Below are positions 26,482 to 34,397 of a stretch of DNA of 48,176 bases, one piece after another (position 1 is the stretch's first letter; each line of letters starts with the position of its first letter). A program made the translations under genes and the position numbers. The DNA comes from Acidobacteria bacterium bin61 (GTDB lineage Bacteria; Acidobacteriota; Vicinamibacteria; Marinacidobacterales; Marinacidobacteraceae): NCBI GenBank assembly GCA_002238705.1, contig MPMW01000007.1:1-48176 (forward strand), read 5' to 3'. The notes beneath the pieces are model-generated. The model ran no database searches, was not told the DNA's origin, and saw only the letters and a list, made by a program, of their open reading frames with translations.

Positions 26482-27756
26482 CTAACACCCAAGGCCCTCG
26501 GACATCTGGGCGTAACTGGTGAGCGGGACCGCGCACATCCGACTCCAGTCTGCCTGTTTGATGACGGGCTGGTTCAGTAGTTCGATCATTGCGTCGAACT
26601 TGTGGAGTGCGCCGCAACCAGTCACGTCGGGGTCCGCTGCCTTGCGGTATTGCGGCCACGCGGCGTCGCGGGCGTGGCGCCAGAACGCGCTGTCGTACCC
26701 GGAGCCACAGGAATAGTGCCAACCGACGAACAGGCCATAGCAGAGCATGTTGCTGACAAGAAACCGATTGACGACAAGCGCATCGTGCTCAAGGTTCTCT
26801 ACCGGGCGGTTGAGACGAATCTGGAGCACCATCCCGATTTGAAACTGGGCGGATACGATCGCCGTTGCTTCGAGCGGCTCCATGAACGCCGCTGCGTTGC
26901 CTATCCGGGCCACCGCGCCATCGTACATCTGGCGGTGGACAAAATTGGGAAACGGAATGACGGCGCGCTGCTCGAACTCCGTTACGCCGTCGGTCTGGAG
27001 GAACGCGTCGAAATCCGACTCGACGTCAGCGAGGCCGGATACCTCGCGGTTGAAGATGTACCCGTAGGATGTGTGTACGGTAAGCGGAATAACGAAGATC
27101 CAACCGTGTGGACGCGCAACCGCACGGGTATAGGTGTGCTCCAGAACGGGCACATCCTGCTCGGCCTTGACAACTGCCGGACCGCGGCGGATAACGGCGG
27201 TATCGGTGGGGATGAAAGGAATGTGGATGTGCCGGTCGGGATCGAGTTCCCCGGGAAACCCGCGGGCATCGAAGACCAGGTCGTAACGTTCGGGCGCCCG
27301 GTCCTCGAATTCCACGTGCGCCCCGCCGTCAACGCTGGAGATGTTGAGCACTTGCGCGTCGATGTGGCGTGCGCGCGTGCTTTCCTGCAGCAGCTCCGAC
27401 ATGACGTCGGCGGATAGATGGTAGGCGTAGGACACCTGTTGCGGGGTGAAGTGGTGGATGAAATCCCGACCGCGCCGACCCCATCCCTCGAATGCAACAC
27501 CGTACTTGCGAGTACCTTTCAGGCGTATCTGGACGGTCTCCTGGGACAGATCCGTCAATTGCTGCAGATGCTGAACGAGGCTCGGCCAACTGCCTTCACC
27601 CACTCCGATGACCGGGATGCGCGAGTCATGGATGTGGTGTAGCTCGTGGTCTTTGTCGGGGTGGAGACGCGTTACGGTTGCGGCCGCCAAAGACCCTGCG
27701 GTTCCTCGCCCGACGACCGCGATCTTCCGGAGAGATTCGCTGCCTGGTCGTACCAC
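26482..27756 (-). CDS. Flavin-dependent tryptophan-halogenase-like enzyme
   Basis: A 424-aa FAD-dependent halogenase, first gene of the RiPP operon. The dinucleotide motif GxGxxG is GRGTAG (16-21). The lysine that channels hypohalous acid in tryptophan halogenases aligns with Lys84 in RKYGVAFEGW. The hallmark GWxWxIP appears as GWIFVIP (218-224), with the middle Trp replaced by Phe. The conserved Glu is present in FMEPLEATAI (Glu295). At 424 aa it is shorter than free-Trp halogenases (~500-540). The precursor core contains exactly one Trp, at the C-terminus, making it the obvious substrate. The start is GTG 27756; no better start is visible. A flavin reductase is not encoded nearby and would come from elsewhere. 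Confidence 0.88.
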   Translation of the reverse strand: MVRPGSESLRKIAVVGRGTAGSLAAATVTRLHPDKDHELHHIHDSRIPVIGVGEGSWPSLVQHLQQLTDLSQETVQIRLKGTRKYGVAFEGWGRRGRDFIHHFTPQQVSYAYHLSADVMSELLQESTRARHIDAQVLNISSVDGGAHVEFEDRAPERYDLVFDARGFPGELDPDRHIHIPFIPTDTAVIRRGPAVVKAEQDVPVLEHTYTRAVARPHGWIFVIPLTVHTSYGYIFNREVSGLADVESDFDAFLQTDGVTEFEQRAVIPFPNFVHRQMYDGAVARIGNAAAFMEPLEATAIVSAQFQIGMVLQIRLNRPVENLEHDALVVNRFLVSNMLCYGLFVGWHYSCGSGYDSAFWRHARDAAWPQYRKAADPDVTGCGALHKFDAMIELLNQPVIKQADWSRMCAVPLTSYAQMSEGLGC

Positions 27757-27925
27757 CCTATGTGACTTCCACGGATACCGGCTGATTATCCCCTACTCCC
27801 AGGCTGGAACCCGCCCTTCCCGCGGGTCGCGGCGGCCGGGAAAGCCAGGCAATTCCCGGTCCGTCTGCCTCTCCAACCCTCCGCTCCCGATAGCGAATGC
27901 CGTATTCGTCGCTGAGGTAGCCGGG

Positions 27926-28795
27926 GTGAGGGACCGCGAGCAGCGCCCGCCGCAGCGCAATCCGGAATGGGAGACCTCGGTTTCCGAGCACTATGCCGCG
28001 TTGACGAAACAGATGGAGGACTTCGGCGGAGACCTGTTGGCGACCCACTTCGGCCTCTGGGGACCGGAGACGACGAATGATCGCGAGGCGCTGGTGCGCG
28101 CCAATCGCACGCTCGTGGACGGTTGCGACCTCGGCCCGGGGCGGCGGGTGCTGGATGCCGGCTGCGGGGTCGGCGGGACGGCCATCACGCTGGCGGAGGC
28201 GCACTGCGTCCGCGTCACCGGGCTGACGATCTGCGAGCCCCACATCGAAGTGGCCACGAGACACGCCGAGGAGCGCGGGGTCGGCCACCTGGTCGATTTC
28301 CGCTACGGCGACTTCATGGATCTGCCGTTCCCCGACGAGAGCTTCGACGCGGTGTTGAATCATGAGTCGTTCTGCTACGCGCCGGACAAGCTCGCCTACC
28401 TCCAGGGCATCTACCGGGTGCTGAAGCCGGGGGGAAAATGGCAGGCCCTCGAAGGACTCCGGAGCGGTGCGCCGGTCTCCGAATCCCGGGAAGCGGTTCA
28501 CGCGATTGCGCGGCGCGGCTGGCGTATGCCCCCCCTGGAACCGTGGCGCGAAGTGCTCGCGACTCTTGAGGAAGCGGGATTCGAAGCGGTGACGGGCCGC
28601 GACATCTCCACCGAAGTGGCGCCGCACACGGACACCCTCCGGAAGAGGTGGCTGACGCTCACGTTCGTGATCGACCCCGATAGTCTGCCGAACCAGGCGT
28701 CCCGGGAGTTCATGGAGGCGACCTCCGCCTACGACCGGGGTCTGAAGGAGGGCCTCTTCACCTACCACTTCCTGTCCGGCACTCGGCCGGCATAG
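27926..28795 (+). CDS. Class I SAM-dependent methyltransferase
   Basis: A ~289-aa methyltransferase of the UbiE/sterol- or tocopherol-methyltransferase-like group. Motif I is VLDAGCGVGGTAI, followed by the acidic loop, VDFRYGDFMDLPFPDESFD (motif II area) and YRVLKPGGKW (motif III area). The frame is open far upstream; GTG 27926 is preferred because it precedes the first family-like helix and has GAGG about eight bases before it. It is transcribed divergently from the halogenase, sharing the 27757-27925 intergenic region, so it may be a tailoring enzyme of the RiPP locus. A lipid or quinone substrate elsewhere is equally possible. Confidence 0.8.
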   Translation: MRDREQRPPQRNPEWETSVSEHYAALTKQMEDFGGDLLATHFGLWGPETTNDREALVRANRTLVDGCDLGPGRRVLDAGCGVGGTAITLAEAHCVRVTGLTICEPHIEVATRHAEERGVGHLVDFRYGDFMDLPFPDESFDAVLNHESFCYAPDKLAYLQGIYRVLKPGGKWQALEGLRSGAPVSESREAVHAIARRGWRMPPLEPWREVLATLEEAGFEAVTGRDISTEVAPHTDTLRKRWLTLTFVIDPDSLPNQASREFMEATSAYDRGLKEGLFTYHFLSGTRPA

Positions 28796-28808
28796 CCGGG
28801 GGGACGCC

Positions 28809-28880
28809 GGGCATGTGGCCGGAATGCGGTGCGCAAGAGTGGTCGATGAACAGCAAATCGATCGCCGCGGCGGTGTGGCC
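28809..28880 (-). pseudogene. Relic of an EcsC-family gene 3' part
   Basis: Read on the minus strand this short stretch gives GHTAAAIDLLFIDH, then after a divergent segment GHMPG. It matches the C-terminal EcsC segment at ~30430 (AATINLLFINHFQDM ... GHF in the corrected frame), at DNA level as well. No open gene surrounds it. It lies 1.5 kb from the frameshifted EcsC gene, suggesting a second, mostly deleted copy. Confidence 0.5.
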
Positions 28881-28932
28881 GCGCTGACGGCAGACGATGT
28901 TCTCATCCTGAGCGGCGTTCGACCTGATCCCG

Positions 28933-30177
28933 TTAACGCTCCCAGAGTTCGTTCACTCCCACCGAGTGGATGCGCGGGTCCCCGAGCCGCCAGACTCCTT
29001 CGCCGGTACAGATCACGACCCCGCCACGGAAATCCCTGCCGCATGCCGCGGCCAGGTGCAGGAGACCGCGCGTGTCGCGCGGCTCGACCCCGGTAGCAGC
29101 CTTGACCTCCACCCCCCACGTTTCCCGGCCGCGAGTCATGACGAGATCCACTTCGTGGCCGTCGCGATCGCGGTAGTGCCAGAACCGAAGGTCGGGATCC
29201 GTCCAGGCGGCCTGGGCGATGAGCTGTTGGACGACGAAGGACTCGAGCAGGCCGCCCATGGCGGCCCGGTCGCCAAGCCAGTCGGCACTCGTCCGGCCGG
29301 CAAGCGTGGCGGCGAGTCCGCTATCCGTGAGATGGACCTTCGGAGCCCGGACGAAACGCTTGCTGGCGGTCCGGCCCCAGGAGGGCAGGCGCCGGACGAG
29401 GAACATGCGCTCCAGTACTTCCAGGTAGTGCGACACGGTTGGCCGGCTCATGGCGAGAGCGTTCGCCAGGCCGTTCACGTTGAGGAGCGTGGCGGTTCGG
29501 GCAGCCAGCAGCTCGAGCAGCCGAGCCAGGTCGCCGGCACGGCGAACCCGGCTCACTTCGCGGACGTCGCGCTGCAGAAGCTGGTCCAGATAGTGGCGGT
29601 GCCACTGCCGGGTGCGCTCCGGAGAGCGGGCGAGTGGTTCCGGATACCCGCCCTGGAGGAGGCGTTCCACGAGCGGAACGGAATCTGTTGGCGCGGCCTG
29701 GTTCCGGGCGCCAAGGCCGCCGGCGAGCAGTGTCGCCAGGAACCTTCCCGGTCGCCGCTCTTTCTCCGCCTCGGCCAGGGGGTGAAGGACCACGGTCTCC
29801 ATTCGGCCGGCCAGCGATTCGCTGACCGTCGGGACGGTGAGGATGTTGGCCGAGCCGGTAAGCAGGAAACGTCCAGACCGGCGGTCCCGGTCCACCGAGA
29901 GTTTGATCGCCCGCAGCAGGTCCGGCGCCCGCTGGACCTCGTCGATCGTGACGAACTCCGGAAGGCCGGCCACGAACCCATCGGGATCGAGGTGAGCGGT
30001 GCGGTGGTAGCGCCCGTCGTCAAGGGTGTAGAAGGGCCGATCGGGTTCGAGTCCGCGTACCAGAGTGGTCTTGCCGCTCTGTCGCGCACCAGCGATACAG
30101 ACGACCGGGGTATCGGCCAGCGCCGTCTGAACCGCGGGGGTGAGCGAGCGAGGAAACAACGGAGAGGGTGCGGCCAT
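28933..30177 (-). CDS. DUF4143-type AAA ATPase
   Basis: A 414-aa ATP-binding protein of the AAA_14/DUF4143 family. Walker A is GARQSGKTTL near residue 30, Walker B lies in FVTIDEVQRAPDL, and sensor-like FLLTGSAN follows. The middle contains the winged-helix segment of the family (LNVNGLANALAMSRPTVSHYLEVLE). The C-terminal DUF4143 part is nuclease-like: FWHYRDRDGHEVDLVMTRG ... GVEVKA contains the (E)VD...E-x-K arrangement of PD-(D/E)XK folds. The cellular role of this widespread accessory family is not established. It is monocistronic, and an AT-rich spacer with an inverted repeat lies directly upstream. Confidence 0.88.
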   Translation of the reverse strand: MAAPSPLFPRSLTPAVQTALADTPVVCIAGARQSGKTTLVRGLEPDRPFYTLDDGRYHRTAHLDPDGFVAGLPEFVTIDEVQRAPDLLRAIKLSVDRDRRSGRFLLTGSANILTVPTVSESLAGRMETVVLHPLAEAEKERRPGRFLATLLAGGLGARNQAAPTDSVPLVERLLQGGYPEPLARSPERTRQWHRHYLDQLLQRDVREVSRVRRAGDLARLLELLAARTATLLNVNGLANALAMSRPTVSHYLEVLERMFLVRRLPSWGRTASKRFVRAPKVHLTDSGLAATLAGRTSADWLGDRAAMGGLLESFVVQQLIAQAAWTDPDLRFWHYRDRDGHEVDLVMTRGRETWGVEVKAATGVEPRDTRGLLHLAAACGRDFRGGVVICTGEGVWRLGDPRIHSVGVNELWER

Positions 30178-30187
30178 ATGTAAAGTA

Positions 30188-30209
30188 AGTTAGTCTACAA
30201 ATGCTAACT
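30188..30209 (-). promoter_or_regulatory. Inverted repeat upstream of the DUF4143 ATPase gene
   Basis: AGTTAG (30188-30193) and CTAACT (30204-30209) are perfect inverted halves separated by ten bases in an AT-rich patch ending ten bases before the ATPase start codon. The position suits an operator or promoter; function is inferred. Confidence 0.4.
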
Positions 30210-30285
30210 ACACAATCCGCAGATTGTCTATTACAGCGCTTTCCGATTGTTCGTCACGGGCCATGATCGGGGCTTTTGACGTCGG

Positions 30286-31088
30286 TCAGCGGCGAATCTG
30301 GACCGGCCTCGACGGCAGGATGGCGTAGGCCTCCTTCACGGCTTTCGGCCCGTACTTCCGCTCCAGCCTCCGGACGGTGAAGTGGCCCGTGGCCATGTCC
30401 TGGAAGTGGTTGATGAACAGCAGATTGATCGTCGCGGCCCCGCCGCCCCGATGATCGGTACGGCTTGGGCCGCCATTTTCTCGGTGACCGGAATCGAGAA
30501 TCGCTGCCCGATCTGTGCGATGAACTTCACGAGCGCCGGCGCGCCCTTATCGGTAAGTTTCCCACCTCCGGCAAGAAACTTGATCGCAGGGTTGACGCCG
30601 CTGGCCATGGCATTTCGGACCGCGTAGTAGCCGGTCTCCGTTCCGTCGTCGGACTCGTTCCGGCCTCCGAGGGCGAAAACCTCGAGACAGGCCAGGCGCG
30701 TTTCCGGCGATTGTGTGTCCTCGCCGTGTTCGCGGGCGATGGTCGCGATCGCCCGCATCATGATGGTTGTCGAAGCCGCCAATTCGGCAGCGAATACCAA
30801 CGCTCCGAAAAAGCCACCCACGTCGCCCGTCGTGACGGTTGCCACCATGTGCGCCACTCTCGAGGAGTGCCAGGGGTGGCGAGCGCCCACAGTGAAGACG
30901 GCTGCCCGTAGCGAGGCGTGCAAGGCCTTTTGCGTGACTTCGGAGATGACTTTCGCGACGCCTTCCGGCAGGTAAGCAACTCCCTTTTCCAAGGGCGCCC
31001 CCAGCGCATTGGCCAGGCGAGCCGCCAGGCCGGGATTCTCAAGGAGCGCTTTGGCTTCCTGAAGCGCGGCCCGGTCGGTTTCTTCCAT
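30286..31088 (-). pseudogene. EcsC family protein with a C-terminal frameshift
   Basis: The reading frame from ATG 31088 encodes ~225 residues typical of EcsC proteins: a helix-rich N-terminus, a membrane-associated Gly/Ala segment (GGFFGALVFAAELAASTTIMMRA), and LACLEVFALGGRNESDDGT. At about 30450, after PIIGAAG, the frame leaves the family sequence. Shifting by one base restores AATINLLFINHFQDM, then GHFTVRRLERKYG, to a natural stop at 30286. The break falls in a GGCGGGG run, so a single-base deletion or a homopolymer sequencing error is likely. Without correction the protein ends at 30336 with an unrelated tail. EcsC-family function is poorly defined; it is often associated with membranes. 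Confidence 0.75.
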
Positions 31089-31441
31089 CCTTCAACGAAG
31101 GTTTCCGCAAGACTGTCGCTCGGGAGTGACGGGAATTCCGAACTCGGCAATGCGTAGCGACCGGTGTCCCATCAGCACGCGCGACGTGGACTCGTTCGCG
31201 GGCGAGACCACAACTCGAAGTTTCGCATCGATGGTTCTGGATGACGGATTTTGGCGCATCAGCCTCGTAGAGTGATCCGGCAGACTGGCCAGGAGAACCA
31301 AGATGCCGAACCGGGGCGGGCCCCACATGGCGCAGCCGACGTGGCGCGAAGGCGCTTCGCGCCGCCTCTGCTTTTGAACAGCCCGATGGAAGCGTTGAGT
31401 GCGGGGTGTTGGCCACGGAATACCCCATTGGGTTATACTCC
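31089..31441. other. Stretch without a supported gene
   Basis: About 350 bases between the EcsC gene and the toxin gene. A 78-codon minus-strand frame (31092-31328) exists but has no recognisable domain and no convincing ribosome binding site. No repeat, terminator or RNA gene was recognised. It should contain the promoters of both divergent neighbours; I could not place them with confidence. Confidence 0.4.
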
Positions 31442-31780
31442 ATGCAGACTGTAGCGGAAACCCCGATGTTCACCCGGCAGTCGGAAAAGCTCTTCGACGA
31501 GGAGGAGAAGCGTCAACTGATCAACGCGTTGGCGGAAGACCCGCGTGCCGGTGTCCTGATTCCTGGTGCTGGCGGTGTGCGAAAACTGCGCTATGCGTCC
31601 TCCGGCCGCGGCAAGCGGGGTGGCGCGCGCGTCATCTACTACTTTGTTGATGAAGACTTGCCGATCTACGCGTTGCTGGTCTATCCCAAGGGGACGAAGA
31701 CGGACCTGACCCCGGAAGAAAAACGAACCGTCCGAGCGCTCGCCGCGGAACTCAGAGATGCAAGGCAGCCCAAGCAATGA
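31442..31780 (+). CDS. RelE/HigB-type toxin
   Basis: A 112-aa type II toxin. The N-terminus MQTVAETPMFTRQSEKLF matches the usual start of this RelE-like family, which decides ATG 31442 over an ATG 12 codons upstream. The central block IPGAGGVRKLRYASSGRGK ... VIYYFVDEDLPIYALLVYPKG shows the conserved Gly/Arg/Lys residues of the mRNA-interferase beta-sheet. It is predicted to cut mRNA at the ribosome. The last codons overlap the antitoxin start (ATGA at 31777-31780), giving the toxin-first order typical of HigBA-like pairs. Confidence 0.88.
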   Translation: MQTVAETPMFTRQSEKLFDEEEKRQLINALAEDPRAGVLIPGAGGVRKLRYASSGRGKRGGARVIYYFVDEDLPIYALLVYPKGTKTDLTPEEKRTVRALAAELRDARQPKQ

Positions 31781-32061
31781 GCACCTTCGGAGATGACCTG
31801 ATCCGATCCCTCAGTGAGGCGGTCGCACATGCGAAAGGCGAAGGTCCGGCTGTCGTTCACGCGCCGGTGGCCCCGCGCGAGGTGCGGGAGCGGGCGCGTC
31901 TCACCCAGGCGCAGATGGCGCCGCTCATGGGGATGAGCCTGTCCGGGTATCGGAAGTGGGAACAGGGAACGCGTGGCATCAGCGGACCCGCCGCAATCCT
32001 TCTTCGCGTCATCGAGAAGGAACCCGAGGCGGTCAAACGGGCATTGGCGCCGGGCGGATAG
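31777..32061 (+). CDS. XRE-family antitoxin
   Basis: A 94-aa helix-turn-helix protein. The DNA-binding domain lies at residues ~35-75 (RERARLTQAQMAPLMGMSL, SGYRKWEQGTRGISGP), preceded by a short segment (AKGEGPAVVHAPVAPREV). It would neutralise the upstream RelE-type toxin and repress the operon. Start and toxin stop overlap by four bases. The gene end coincides with the beginning of a direct repeat whose second copy near 36010 carries a broken version of this same antitoxin. Confidence 0.88.
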   Translation: MSTFGDDLIRSLSEAVAHAKGEGPAVVHAPVAPREVRERARLTQAQMAPLMGMSLSGYRKWEQGTRGISGPAAILLRVIEKEPEAVKRALAPGG

Positions 32062-32215
32062 CGCGGAGGCGCTTTCGGCGACAAACGTCCGGTAGTTCGG
32101 GCGGAGCGCCATCGGTGCCGGTCTCGCGCTCCCGCGCGGTCCCCCCACCGGGAGGACCGGGCTGAACTGGAAACCGGCGGTCCCGCGCCTCCGTCCTGCC
32201 GGCTCGCGATTTCGA
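32041..32215 (+). repeat. Direct repeat, copy A
   Basis: This segment begins in the last codons of the XRE antitoxin (GGCGCCGGGCGG) and continues past its stop. It matches 36010-36189, most closely from CGGTGCCGGTCTCGCGCTC through the hairpin GGTCC-CCCCACCGGGA-GGACC to CCGGCGGTCCC and a G/C-rich end. Copy B has an extra CTCCCGCG unit. The two copies bracket the truncated AAA gene and the lower-GC operon. Confidence 0.75.
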
Positions 32216-32348
32216 GGTCTCACCCGGTTTGGCGGAAGGGGCGGTGCGGTCGGCGGCGCTCTGCGGTGGCGGCATCGGTGCCGTCAGGCGCGGCGCCCGT
32301 GGTCTCACGCGCCTGGTGGTGGGCCCGACGGCTGCCCGGGAGGAGCGC

Positions 32349-33030
32349 AGGCCCTTCGATCCCGGACTCAGTCAGGCCGACGCGAACTTTGCTGACACTC
32401 GCCGACGACATCTGTTCCACCGGCGACCTTCGTTTCTCGGTGTGTCTGACCGGCCCTCCGGGCTCCGGGAAGTCAGCCTGGGTTCGCTATCTGGCGGACC
32501 GCCTGGACCTGGAGGTGATGCACAAGCGCACTTCCGACCTGCTCAGTAGCCTTGTCGGCGGAACAGAGAAGCGAATCGCCGCCGCATTCCAGCGAGCCGC
32601 GGACGAGAGGGCATTCCTGGTGTTCGACGAGGCCGACAGCCTGCTGCGGGATCGTGACGGGGCAGTGCGTGGTTGGGAAGTGAGCCAGGTCAATGAAATG
32701 TTGACCTGGATGGAGATTCACCCGCTGCCGTTCGCCTGCACGACGAATTTCGCCGAGGCGATCGATCGCGCGAGCCTCCGCCGGTTCGTCTCCAAGGTGA
32801 AGCTGGGCTATCTGAGCGCCGCGCAGGCGGACGAGGCTTTCCGGTTCTTCTTCGAACTCGATCCTCCCGGCGAACTCGCCGGGATGCGCATCCTCACTCC
32901 CGGCGACTTCGCGGTCGTCCGCCGCAAGGCCGAGATCCGCGGCCGGCTGGACGTCCCGGACGCCCTCGTCCGCATGTTGCAGGAGGAGTGTGACGCCAAG
33001 CCGGAGCGGAGCGGCACGGTCGGGTTTTGA
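32349..33030 (+). pseudogene. N-terminally truncated, frameshifted AAA ATPase
   Basis: From about 32392 the frame encodes the C-terminal AAA+ module of a cytoplasmic ATPase: Walker A LTGPPGSGKSAW, Walker B AFLVFDEADSLL, a conserved SWEV-like segment (GWEVSQVNEMLTWME), sensor ACTTNFAEAIDRASLRRF and a closing GTVGF. Family relatives known to me carry a long N-terminal region and a conserved FDP...AD...LAD stretch before Walker A. Here that stretch, RPFDPGLSQADANF, lies in a different frame at 32349-32390, implying a one-base indel, and everything upstream has been replaced by the direct repeat. No ribosome binding site or start is credible. A shortened active protein from an internal start cannot be excluded. 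Confidence 0.65.
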
Positions 33031-33284
33031 GGCCGCACGCCGTCGCGACTACGGACCAAGCTGCCTGAACGTCACGCTACATCCCGGATGGGCTGCCCAT
33101 TTCAGCACGGACCCTCAATGCCCACTCCGCCATCCGATACGATTTCCGATTCTGCGGCCGCGAGCACAGTGCCGTCGGTCACCCTGGACGCAATACCGGA
33201 CTGTATCGGCATGCTGGTGTGGCGATGCGGCGTACCGGCCAAGGACGGCCGTCCTGGGACGTCTAACGCCAAAGGGGGGCATCA

Positions 33285-34397
33285 GTGGCCTCGGTGAAAC
33301 GAATCGTCAACGCTGGAATACGTTCGGCACGAGTGGGCTGGAAGGCCGTCACGACGAGGACCGGGCGAATCCCCCGTGTGCGTCGCAAGGCATCGGACTG
33401 CGACGGAGGGAAGAGCACGCCCTCCGAATATGTGATCGTCGAAGACCTCCCGGACGCCGTCAAGGAGTGCTACTTGAAAGTGCTCGTGTGGCTTGTGCAC
33501 TCCGGTGATCGCCAGATTGATGAGAGAGAACTGTGCGAGATCCAAGTGCTTATGACGCAGCTACGGTGCGGTGTCGAGGTGCGCCGGACTGTAAGATCTT
33601 GCCTCGAGGACCCCGAGAACCTCAAGGCCGAAGAGCAGATTGCGACAATCGTCGAACTCGTTCAGTCGGGAACACCTGAAGAGATATTGGCGCTGAGGTG
33701 TTCGCTAATCAAGGACGCGATTCGAATTCGGCGGGCCACCTCTGAAGGCCGCGCTCATGAGCAGCCCGAACTAGTTCAACTGGCCAAGCTTCTCGACCTA
33801 GATCAGGAGCAGGTCACGTTCATCGAGGATTGTTGCGCGAAGGACGAGGACCTCCTCGCAGGCGACATTTCCGACTCCCACATTTCGTCCACGGCAAAGG
33901 CCACTGCGGCGCAAGCGGCAGCGGTTGGCGTTCCCGTTGCTGCCGTGTACTTGAGTGGCAGTGTGACGGGTCTGAGCGCCTCGGGCATCGTTTCGGGACT
34001 TGCTGCCCTTGGTCTGGGGGGCGTCCTGGGTCTGTCCGCCATGGTCAGTGGCATCGGCGTGGCCATTCTTGTCGCCGGGGGTGTGTACAAGGGCATGCGA
34101 TGGGCGTTCGGCGGATCCGAGCGCCACCGGCTATCGCGCCGGGAACTGATGCTGCAGGAAGTGCTGCGCATTCATCAGCGGGCCATCATTAACCTCGGCG
34201 AGGACATGTCGTGTTTTGGCCAACGCATTGCGGTCCTGGCAAAGGAAACACAACGGAATCGTGATGCGATTGACCAGTTGTTCCGAGAAGTAACCTTGAT
34301 ATCCCGGTCGGCAGGAGCGCTAAGCCGTCTGGGAGACCGAACGAGGGTCTTTGAGCAGGACCTGCAGGAAGAGGCGGCCGGCTCTCCAGCGAAATGA
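33285..34397 (+). CDS. TerB-like protein with a glycine-rich membrane segment, unknown function
   Basis: A 370-aa protein with three visible parts. Residues ~55-190 are helical and resemble a TerB/TerB-like module (SGDRQIDERELCEI acidic loop after a hydrophobic helix). Residues ~205-285 form a long Ala/Gly/Ser-rich hydrophobic stretch (AAVGVPVAAVYLSGSVTGL, AALGLGGVLGLSAMVSG) that could insert into a membrane as a hairpin. The C-terminal ~80 residues are amphipathic and coiled-coil-like. GTG 33285 follows AGGGGGGC. The gene is coupled to the next one by ATGA overlap, and both have visibly lower G+C than their neighbours. I do not recognise a named family; an effector-type membrane protein of a defence or stress module is a hypothesis. 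Confidence 0.75.
   Translation: MASVKRIVNAGIRSARVGWKAVTTRTGRIPRVRRKASDCDGGKSTPSEYVIVEDLPDAVKECYLKVLVWLVHSGDRQIDERELCEIQVLMTQLRCGVEVRRTVRSCLEDPENLKAEEQIATIVELVQSGTPEEILALRCSLIKDAIRIRRATSEGRAHEQPELVQLAKLLDLDQEQVTFIEDCCAKDEDLLAGDISDSHISSTAKATAAQAAAVGVPVAAVYLSGSVTGLSASGIVSGLAALGLGGVLGLSAMVSGIGVAILVAGGVYKGMRWAFGGSERHRLSRRELMLQEVLRIHQRAIINLGEDMSCFGQRIAVLAKETQRNRDAIDQLFREVTLISRSAGALSRLGDRTRVFEQDLQEEAAGSPAK

Noticed and set aside
31092..31328. 78-codon minus-strand frame upstream of the EcsC gene
   Set aside because: No domain, unconvincing start and Ser/Arg-rich composition typical of random GC-rich frames.
31434..31439. TATACT as a -10 box for the RelE/XRE pair
   Set aside because: It lies three bases before the toxin ATG, so transcription would start after the start codon; the family N-terminus supports that ATG.
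33088..33297. Possible 69-codon gene in the 33031-33284 gap
   Set aside because: No ribosome binding site, low-complexity Pro/Ser composition and overlap with the start of the next gene; no family resemblance.
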